NCBI GenBank assembly: GCA_031400775.1
Contig: JANNQN010000384.1
Span: 1 to 7,201, forward strand
Length of the DNA: 7,201 bases
Direction of reading: 5' to 3'
Source of the DNA: PALSA-1355 sp031400775
Lineage (GTDB): Bacteria > Planctomycetota > Planctomycetia > Pirellulales > PALSA-1355
Below are positions 1-4,950 of the stretch, in pieces. Below the pieces are notes generated by a model. It was not told the DNA's origin. It made no database searches and was given only the letters and a program-made list of their open reading frames with translations. The translations under genes and the position numbers were made by a program. The first letter of the stretch is position 1; each line of letters starts with the position of its first letter.

Positions 1-1124
1 TCCGCTGCCGGCGCCGCCGCGGGACCCGCGGGATTCAGCCCCACGACCAGCACCCCCGCCGCGCCCTTGGGCACGCGCTCGAGCGAGCGCTTCGTCACGG
101 GCGCCGTGCGAATCAGCGCGTACAGCATGTTGTGATGCCCGCTCATCAAATTGAGCTGCGCCCGCAGTTGGATGGCGCTGTCGGTCGTGGTCAGGGCCAC
201 GACCAGCGATTCGAGATGCTCGAGATCGGCCAGCGTGCGAATGATCGCGGCTTCTTGTCCCTTGAGCATCGGCCCAAATCGCTTGACGGCCTGCGGACCG
301 TCGACGTAGGCAAATAGCAGGGCGCCCGTCGATTCGCCGGCCGCCCGCTTGAACGAAGGGCTGGCCGCCAGGTTGGCAGCCTGCGGATTTCGCATTCGAT
401 CCACCGTCGCCGCCAACTGCTCGCGCGAGTCAGACACCAGCACCAGCCGCGCCGTTAGCACGACCCAGCCCAGGTCCGGAATGCGATAGCTCTTGTAACC
501 TTCGATCGGTTCGCCCGTCTCAAGCAGTTGCACGCCGGTTTCGATCGCGCCGCGCACCAGGTCGCAATCGCCCGGATGGATGACGATCAAACCCTCGGGC
601 TGTCCTTTGTCGCCGATCGCGGTCAGGCCGACTGCCGCGCCGCGCAGCTTCTTGAGCTCGTTGACGAGCGCAGGACTGATGGCAAAATCGGCCGGCAGTT
701 GGAGCCCGTCGCCCAACTTGACTGGCTTGCCCGTCGACTTCTCGCCACCCGCCGGGGGTCCGACAAGATCCATCATCTTCAGGATCCGGCCGATATGCTC
801 GCCGGGTTCGACCAACTCGGCATAGGCCATGCAATCGGGCGGCATCAAGCTCGACAGATTGGCCGAGGCGATGTCTTCGCGAACCTGCGCCAGCCGCGCC
901 TTGGACTGGGCCCGAATCGAGTCGGTGGCCGTGGGGTCGGCGGCGGCTTTTTCGTAAGCAGTCGCCGCGCCGGCCGCATCCCGCTCGTGAACCTGCAGGA
1001 AGAATCCGCGTCGAAATTCAGCTTCGGCCGGGGTGCCGGCCGCTTTGTCCTGGCCCCAGGCGACAAGCGCCGCGCCGAACGTTAAACCCAGACACAATAA
1101 TGTTTTCCGCCACATCTTGGTCAT
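1..1124 (-). CDS. Secreted protein with TPR-like N-terminus and DUF3352-like body (partial, C-terminus off the window)
   Basis: The frame is open from the ATG at 1124 to base 1, giving 374 complete codons without a stop. Residues 1-24 form a signal peptide: basic start (K3, R6, K7), hydrophobic core at 8-22, probable cleavage after A-W-G24. C11 follows L-L, so this is not a lipobox. Residues 34-85 look like one or two TPR-type helical hairpins (AEFRRGFFLQ, then A-x-AYEKAAAD). From about 91 (SSLMPPDCMAYAELVEPGEH) the protein resembles DUF3352-like secreted proteins: a 'proteins of the cell afford this much' opening, then alternating strands and helices, with the repeated pattern LVLVSDSREQL...VDRM at 227-244. 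Its function is unknown; the export signal points to the periplasm. The start is fixed by AAGGAG seven bases upstream. It lies 149 bases downstream of the Tat-protein gene on the same strand, so co-transcription is possible. The domain names are from memory of the families and are tentative; the reading frame is secure. Confidence 0.85.
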   Translation of the reverse strand, partial: MTKMWRKTLLCLGLTFGAALVAWGQDKAAGTPAEAEFRRGFFLQVHERDAAGAATAYEKAAADPTATDSIRAQSKARLAQVREDIASANLSSLMPPDCMAYAELVEPGEHIGRILKMMDLVGPPAGGEKSTGKPVKLGDGLQLPADFAISPALVNELKKLRGAAVGLTAIGDKGQPEGLIVIHPGDCDLVRGAIETGVQLLETGEPIEGYKSYRIPDLGWVVLTARLVLVSDSREQLAATVDRMRNPQAANLAASPSFKRAAGESTGALLFAYVDGPQAVKRFGPMLKGQEAAIIRTLADLEHLESLVVALTTTDSAIQLRAQLNLMSGHHNMLYALIRTAPVTKRSLERVPKGAAGVLVVGLNPAGPAAAPAA

Positions 1125-1131
1125 TCGAGGG

Positions 1132-1137
1132 CTCCTT
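1132..1137 (-). promoter_or_regulatory. Shine-Dalgarno site of the left-edge secreted protein
   Basis: AAGGAG reads 5' to 3' on the minus strand seven bases before the ATG at 1124. It selects this start over the in-frame ATG at 1115, which is three codons later and would shorten the basic end of the signal peptide. Confidence 0.8.
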
Positions 1138-1245
1138 GATTCTGGGCCAGGTTGGGTCAAATGCGAACGACGGCGCCGCTGTGCCGTCTATTCGCTGGTC
1201 GGCCGCGAATATTGGCCGCGTAGCGACGGCCAGAGAATTGCCCCT

Positions 1246-1259
1246 GGGCGGGAACGCCC
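1246..1259 (-). terminator. Possible hairpin after the Tat-protein gene
   Basis: GGGCG and CGCCC are perfect 5-bp arms around a 4-base loop, starting about 15 bases past the stop codon at 1274. No T-run follows on the minus strand (the next bases are AGGGGC), so it is not a canonical intrinsic terminator. It could be a weak pause site, an mRNA 3'-end stabiliser, or chance in GC-rich DNA. The rest of the 149-base gap holds only a short direct repeat, GGCCGCG at 1201-1207 and 1214-1220, and no promoter I would defend. Confidence 0.25.
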
Positions 1260-1273
1260 CAAATTAGCTTCGC

Positions 1274-2626
1274 CTACTTGATTCCGACCGGCGTGATTCC
1301 GGGCGGCTCGGGCATTTGCTCGGTGATGATTTTCCAGGTTGCTCCCATTTCGCGCATGGCGCGGAAATCTTGCGGGGCATAGACCACCTCTAGCTGCGGC
1401 GTATCGAGCTTGCGGCCGCCAGCCACGCGCGAGTCCATGGCCGCGTCCAGAATCCCTGTGGTCAGCAGCGTCCGCTCGACCGGGTAGGGCGCGCGGCCAT
1501 CGCGAAAGTGGGCTTGAATCGCATGCGACAGGGCCTTGAAAAGATTCCGGTTTTGCCACGGACCGACGTTGAACATCGTGGCCAACGGCTTGTCTTGTCC
1601 GGCCAACTGACAGGCAAAGTTCCAGCGAATGCCGCTGCTGCCCACCTTCAGCGCCAGGCCCCGCGTGCCGTCGCGATAGTCGACGAGAATTCCGTGGACG
1701 GGCTCTGGCGCGGCGGTCGTCGACTTGCCACGCGATTTCAAATAGCGCACCAACTCGTGGTCCGGACCTGTTTCAGCGGCCATGGCCGCGGCCGCCAGCT
1801 CGCTCGACCAGCGACCCTCCTCGGCCGCTTTCCACAGCGCTTCGGCCTCCATGAACTGCGCGGACCGGACACCCGTTTCGCCACCCCGACGAGCCTCGAC
1901 GATCGATTGCAAGACTTCCAGCGCGTGGATGTCGTAGCTTTCGACTCCGCCGCCATGAATGGAAACGGCCTCGACGATCCGCGCGTCGGCCGGCAGCTCC
2001 ATCGGCGGGCGCCGTTCGGCCAGCGGCACCGAACTGCCGGCCATGAGCGGAAACTTCATCGCGCGGGCCGTATCGAACATCTCCTTGGCCCAATCCCAGC
2101 GATACGACAAATGCTTGTCGCAGAACACCGGCACGACGCGACCGCTGCGCTTGAACACCTCGACCGTGGCGTCGAAGAACTGCTTGCGCGGATATTGCAT
2201 CTGGGCCTTGTTGTTGACCGGATACTTGCCGTGCTCGCCGATCAGCAGCACCGCGTCGACGGCCAAAGAATCGCCCCCCAGGCACAATGCCTTGTCGATC
2301 GAAGGATAGATCGGCACGTTGAACTGCTTGGAGACGTCGCGCGACATGTCGGCCTCGGGCGTCTGGTCGAGGTAGAAGCTCACGACCTGCATGCCCGGCT
2401 GCGTCACCTGGCCGTTGAACAAATAGGGCTGGAGAAAGTTTTCGAGAATCACGTGCGCGTGGCTGCGCGGCGTGAATTCGGTAATCACGGCGCCCACCTT
2501 GAGCGGCTTCTTTGCGTCGGCAGCCCATGCGCTGCCGGCGCCGACCGATAGCACTCCGGCGCCGCCCAGGCCGACAGCGGAACGGATCAAAAACTCGCGA
2601 CGGGTGGCGCTTCGATCGGAGTGCAT
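1274..2626 (-). CDS. Tat-exported protein of unknown function, planctomycete-type (distantly Gfo/Idh/MocA-like?)
   Basis: This is a 450-residue protein. Residues 1-35 are a twin-arginine signal: T-R9-R10-E-F-L, a hydrophobic Gly/Ala-rich stretch to about 33, and A-W-A35 before the likely cut. It is therefore probably exported folded. The mature part opens with a beta strand (KVGAVITEF, 43-51), then a helix with SHAHVI. Further on are DAVLLIGEHGKYP (124-136), SGRVVPVFCDKHLS (161-174) and PLMAGSSVP (193-201). I recognise this pattern from uncharacterised planctomycete proteins. Its order resembles the NAD-binding half of Gfo/Idh/MocA oxidoreductases, where an 'EKPxA' segment sits at the CDKHLS position. 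However, the GxGxxG dinucleotide motif is absent from the mature N-terminus, so oxidoreductase activity is not claimed. A longer reading from an ATG at 2692 adds 22 residues before the Tat motif and crosses the likely promoter. The start at 2626 is preferred because AGGAGAA lies eight bases upstream. It is transcribed divergently from the peroxiredoxin-kinase gene. Confidence 0.88.
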   Translation of the reverse strand: MHSDRSATRREFLIRSAVGLGGAGVLSVGAGSAWAADAKKPLKVGAVITEFTPRSHAHVILENFLQPYLFNGQVTQPGMQVVSFYLDQTPEADMSRDVSKQFNVPIYPSIDKALCLGGDSLAVDAVLLIGEHGKYPVNNKAQMQYPRKQFFDATVEVFKRSGRVVPVFCDKHLSYRWDWAKEMFDTARAMKFPLMAGSSVPLAERRPPMELPADARIVEAVSIHGGGVESYDIHALEVLQSIVEARRGGETGVRSAQFMEAEALWKAAEEGRWSSELAAAAMAAETGPDHELVRYLKSRGKSTTAAPEPVHGILVDYRDGTRGLALKVGSSGIRWNFACQLAGQDKPLATMFNVGPWQNRNLFKALSHAIQAHFRDGRAPYPVERTLLTTGILDAAMDSRVAGGRKLDTPQLEVVYAPQDFRAMREMGATWKIITEQMPEPPGITPVGIK

Positions 2627-2634
2627 GGCTGGGG

Positions 2635-2641
2635 TTCTCCT
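2635..2641 (-). promoter_or_regulatory. Shine-Dalgarno site deciding the Tat-protein start
   Basis: AGGAGAA on the minus strand ends eight bases before the ATG at 2626. The alternative ATG at 2692 has no such site. It would also put the Tat motif about 30 residues from the N-terminus, which is unusual. Confidence 0.7.
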
Positions 2642-2666
2642 GGCGGGTCGATTTGTCGACAGAGTG

Positions 2667-2697
2667 ATTATCAACGCAGTGAATTGCCCCAATTCAA
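2667..2697 (-). promoter_or_regulatory. Putative sigma70-type promoter for the Tat-protein gene
   Basis: On the minus strand, GATAAT (2672-2667) matches the -10 consensus at five of six positions. TTGAAT (2697-2692) matches the -35 at four of six. The spacer is 19 bases, longer than ideal. Predicted initiation near 2660 would leave a leader of about 34 bases containing the Shine-Dalgarno site. This is the most AT-rich part of the divergent region. Confidence 0.4.
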
Positions 2698-2795
2698 ATT
2701 CACGGCGGCGCGGATTGCAAGGCGCAAATCCTTAGCTCACCACAGGGTTACTGTCTCGCCCTAGCGACTGCGGTGGTGGTTCGGCCGCGGTTCGC

Positions 2796-2801
2796 TAGAA
2801 T
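2796..2801 (+). promoter_or_regulatory. Putative -10 element of the peroxiredoxin-kinase gene
   Basis: TAGAAT matches the -10 consensus at five of six positions and sits in the context GCTAGAATG. It ends only nine bases before the ATG at 2811, so a transcript starting at the usual distance would be almost leaderless. This agrees with the lack of a good Shine-Dalgarno site there. No convincing -35 is seen 16-18 bases upstream, where the sequence is GGTGGTGG-like. A near-identical context, GCTAAAATG, precedes the U32 gene. Confidence 0.4.
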
Positions 2802-2810
2802 GAATGGGAT

Positions 2811-4217
2811 ATGAAGCCACGATCCAGCGGGTCCCGGTCCGTTCGCAAGGCCAGCGCCCCGACAATCTGCGTGGGCATGCGTGCCGCCGACTTCGATCTG
2901 CCGTGCACACCGCGCGCCGACAACGACGAACCCAACGTATCGCTGGACGATTATCGTGATCGGTGGCTGGTGCTGCTGTTCTATCCGCGCGATTTCTCGA
3001 TGGTTTGCCCCACCGAGCTGACGGCCCTGAGCCGGCAGTACGACGAGTTCACGCGCCGCGACTGCGACATCCTGGGCATCAGCACGGACTCGGTGGACAG
3101 CCACGCGCAATGGATGTCCACGCCGCGCAGCCAGGGCGGACTGGGCGGGCTGGCATTTCCGCTGGCCAGCGACGAAGACGGCTTGGTTTGCCAGGCTTAT
3201 GGCGTTTACCTGCCGCGACAGAACATGGCCCTGCGCGGACTTTTCATCATCGATCCCAACGGCGTCCTGCAATACCAGGTCGTCCACAACCTGAGCGTCG
3301 GCCGCCGTAGCGAGGAAGTGTTGCGCGTGCTCGACGGCCTGCAAACCGGCGGGCTGTGCCCCGAGAACTGGGCTCGCGACGAGCCGACGCTCGACCCGAC
3401 CCGCGTACTGGGAGAGAACAGCGTGGTCGGCCAGTACCGCATCGAGGCCCAAATCGGCAGCGGCTCGTTTGGCGTGGTCTTTCGGGCCCGCGACCTGACG
3501 CTCGAACGCACCGTGGCGCTCAAGATCTTTCGCTCGGCGCTGGGCACCTCGCCGCGCAGGCTGATGGACGAAGCCCGTGCGGCCGCCGCGCTCAATCATC
3601 CCAACGTATGCACGATCTTTGCCGTCGACGATAGCGATGGCATTTCGATGATCGTGATGGAGCACGTGGCCGGCCGGCCGCTCAAGAAGATTCTCGACGG
3701 CGGCAAGCTTCCGCTGGAAGATGCCCAGAACGTCGCGCGGCAAATCGCGCTGGGCATGACCAACGCCCACACCCACAAGATCGTGCACGGAGACCTGAAG
3801 CCGGCCAACATCATGGTCTCGCCCGAGGGCGTGGTGAAGATCATGGACTTCGGCCTGGCGCATCGCGAGCCGCTCACTTCGCCCACGGCCGACACGGGCA
3901 CCTGGGAGACCGCCGACCCCAGCGGATTGTCTGGCACGCCCGACTATATGTCGCCCGAACAGGCCCGCAGCGAGCCGGCCAGCTCGCAGAGCGACGTGTT
4001 CGCCTTGGGGCTGATGACCTACGAAATGGTAACCGGCCAGAAAGCGATCAACGGCGGCAATTTGTTGAATGTGCTGCGACAGATCGACACGCTCGACGCG
4101 GCCCGCTATTCCGAGGGCCAGCCCGAGCCGTTCGCCACGATCCTGGGTCGTTCGCTCATCACGGATCCCAAGCAGCGCGACATTTCGATGGCGGAAATCG
4201 CCGAGTTGCTGGAATAG
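2811..4217 (+). CDS. Fusion of typical 2-Cys peroxiredoxin (AhpC/TSA) and Ser/Thr protein kinase
   Basis: This is a 468-residue soluble protein with no signal or membrane segment. After a basic 17-residue tail, residues 21-187 are a complete 2-Cys peroxiredoxin. The peroxidatic cysteine is C66 in P59-R-D-F-S63-M-V-C66-PTE, the support arginine is R142 in LRGLFIIDP, GGLG is at 109-112, and the resolving cysteine is C183 in GLCPENW. Residues 208-468 are a full Hanks-type kinase: glycine loop G216-S-G-S-F-G221, ATP lysine K238 (VALK), alpha-C glutamate E254, catalytic loop H326-G-D328-LK330-PAN333, D346-F-G, activation segment to S381-P-E, and D395 in SDVFALG. The arginine of HRD is glycine, so it is a non-RD kinase, as is common in bacteria. 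The family chemistry is peroxide reduction and ATP-dependent Ser/Thr phosphorylation. That peroxide state controls the kinase is inference. The start at 2811 is chosen because the next ATG (codon 23) cuts into the conserved VGMRAADF strand. The gene stands alone, divergent from one neighbour and convergent with the other. Confidence 0.95.
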   Translation: MKPRSSGSRSVRKASAPTICVGMRAADFDLPCTPRADNDEPNVSLDDYRDRWLVLLFYPRDFSMVCPTELTALSRQYDEFTRRDCDILGISTDSVDSHAQWMSTPRSQGGLGGLAFPLASDEDGLVCQAYGVYLPRQNMALRGLFIIDPNGVLQYQVVHNLSVGRRSEEVLRVLDGLQTGGLCPENWARDEPTLDPTRVLGENSVVGQYRIEAQIGSGSFGVVFRARDLTLERTVALKIFRSALGTSPRRLMDEARAAAALNHPNVCTIFAVDDSDGISMIVMEHVAGRPLKKILDGGKLPLEDAQNVARQIALGMTNAHTHKIVHGDLKPANIMVSPEGVVKIMDFGLAHREPLTSPTADTGTWETADPSGLSGTPDYMSPEQARSEPASSQSDVFALGLMTYEMVTGQKAINGGNLLNVLRQIDTLDAARYSEGQPEPFATILGRSLITDPKQRDISMAEIAELLE

Positions 4218-4228
4218 CACAAATTGCG

Positions 4229-4337
4229 GGCTAAGCCGGCAAGCGGAATTCAGCTCGCGCGGTCATACGGCACACTCAGTCCCGATCGTTCGACGCCCCC
4301 GGCTCATCAGGGCTCATTTCGGCTTGCCGGCTTAGCC
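4229..4337. repeat. Perfect 16-bp inverted repeat across the convergent gene ends
   Basis: GGCTAAGCCGGCAAGC at 4229-4244 is exactly complementary to GCTTGCCGGCTTAGCC at 4322-4337. Allowing one mismatch, the arms extend to 20 bp (4229-4248 with 4318-4337), separated by 69 bases. The left arm begins 12 bases after the kinase-fusion stop. The right arm lies inside the last codons of the DoxX gene and encodes its polar tail. No T-run follows either arm, so a simple intrinsic terminator is not supported. It could fold as a long stem in either transcript, or be two inverted copies of a small dispersed repeat. Confidence 0.6.
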
Positions 4338-4738
4338 GATTTATCGACGTCGCCCGCCGGCTCGTCCGGCCTTGTATAGCACCAGGCCCAGGCGATCATC
4401 ACGGCCTGCAGCGGCAGGCGCCAAAAGTGCATCGCGGGATCGAGATCTGGAAACACTTCGCGCGAATGTTGATAGGCGTAGATGTTGGCCGGAAACACCG
4501 CGATCAAGAGCGCGATCAAACCCCAGGCCGCCAGTCGCTGCGTGCGGCGCACCAGCAGCATCACGCCCAGCAACACCTCGGCCACGCCGCTTAAGTGTAC
4601 CGCAGGCAAGTGCAAATTGGCCGGAATGTAATCCGGCATCAGCTTCATGTAAAACGCCTCGGCCCGGAAGTGATTGATCCCGCCAACGATAAAGAACACG
4701 GCAAAGACGAACTTGAGAATAGTTTTGACGTAACGCAT
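4307..4738 (-). CDS. DoxX-like integral membrane protein
   Basis: This 143-residue protein has four predicted membrane helices, at about 5-22, 45-63, 67-87 and 107-121. That is the usual size and layout of DoxX-family proteins. Family-like signatures are FIVGGINHF (16-24), the short motif MPDYIP (34-39), HLSGVAEVLLGVMLL (48-62) and AAWGLIALLIAVFPANIYAY (70-89). The biochemical role of this family is poorly defined; members are linked to thiosulfate/quinone chemistry and to redox or thiol stress, but no function can be read from this sequence. The C-terminal tail after residue 122 is polar and is partly encoded by one arm of the inverted repeat. A longer frame from 4972 adds 78 residues of non-membrane sequence across the promoter region, so 4738 is chosen. 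The only ribosome-site candidate there is weak (GGCGGGG, about five bases upstream). It is convergent with the kinase fusion and divergent from the U32 gene. Confidence 0.9.
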   Translation of the reverse strand: MRYVKTILKFVFAVFFIVGGINHFRAEAFYMKLMPDYIPANLHLPAVHLSGVAEVLLGVMLLVRRTQRLAAWGLIALLIAVFPANIYAYQHSREVFPDLDPAMHFWRLPLQAVMIAWAWCYTRPDEPAGDVDKSAKPASRNEP

Positions 4739-4799
4739 GGGGACCCCGCCTGGGTTCTCGTGATTGAGTGGGCCACAGCCCGTCCAGCAAAGCGTCAGC

Positions 4800-4828
4800 A
4801 TCCTAACAGATTCATTTTCGGCTGCCAA
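4800..4828 (-). promoter_or_regulatory. Putative sigma70-type promoter for the DoxX gene
   Basis: On the minus strand, TTGGCA (4828-4823) matches the -35 consensus at five of six positions. A 17-base spacer ends in TGT, which supplies an extended -10. TAGGAT (4805-4800) then matches the -10 at four of six. Initiation near 4793 would give a leader of about 55 bases before the ATG at 4738. It also places the longer reading frame from 4972 outside the transcript. Confidence 0.5.
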
Positions 4829-4888
4829 AGGCCGACGAAGCGCGACCTTTATCCGCGTAAGTACCGCCGAATCGACGGCTGGGCAGCC

Positions 4889-4916
4889 GCCGTGCATAGC
4901 TGCTAAAATGCACGGC
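4889..4916. promoter_or_regulatory. Candidate operator: 9-bp dyad over the U32 gene's -10
   Basis: GCCGTGCAT (4889-4897) and ATGCACGGC (4908-4916) are perfect inverted copies 10 bases apart, with centres 19 bp apart, close to two helical turns. The extended -10 (TGCTAAAAT) lies in the spacer and first bases of the right arm. Because most of the dyad lies upstream of the predicted transcription start, it reads better as a protein-binding site than as an RNA hairpin. A second small palindrome (CGGCT, 4-base loop, AGCCG; 4876-4889) abuts it on the left. The binding factor is unknown. Confidence 0.45.
4901..4909 (+). promoter_or_regulatory. Extended -10 promoter element of the U32 gene
   Basis: TGCTAAAAT is a TGn extension followed by TAAAAT, five of six matches to the -10 consensus. 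An extended -10 can act without a good -35, and none is seen 17 bases upstream (GGGCAG region). Initiation near 4916 leaves about 35 bases of leader before the ATG at 4951, and this leader holds no clear Shine-Dalgarno sequence. Confidence 0.5.
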
Positions 4917-4950
4917 TCACGCACCGCCCTCCCCTGCTCCAGTCGCGACG

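Noticed and set aside
528..1085. A 185-codon plus-strand open frame near the left edge
   Set aside because: The opposite strand carries a continuous frame with signal peptide and strong Shine-Dalgarno site through the whole stretch; this one has neither.
1125..1160. A separate promoter directly before the left-edge secreted gene (TTCGCA, 17 bases, CAGAAT)
   Set aside because: Both boxes match at only four of six positions, and the predicted transcription start would fall inside the Shine-Dalgarno site.
1508..2551. A 347-codon open frame on the plus strand opposite the Tat-protein gene
   Set aside because: It is antisense to a gene with a clear Tat signal and ribosome site. Its composition (many Arg, His, Asp and Gln) is that of a shadow frame.
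2712..2731. A small imperfect stem (GGATTGC with GCAAATCC) in the divergent region before the kinase fusion
   Set aside because: The arms are short and need a bulge. It is upstream of the predicted transcript and no more regular than expected by chance.
2748..4220. A 490-codon open frame on the minus strand across the whole kinase-fusion gene
   Set aside because: It mirrors a plus-strand gene with clear peroxiredoxin and kinase motifs. Its translation is rich in Arg, His, Ala and Gly without recognisable domains, as expected from antisense frames in GC-rich DNA.
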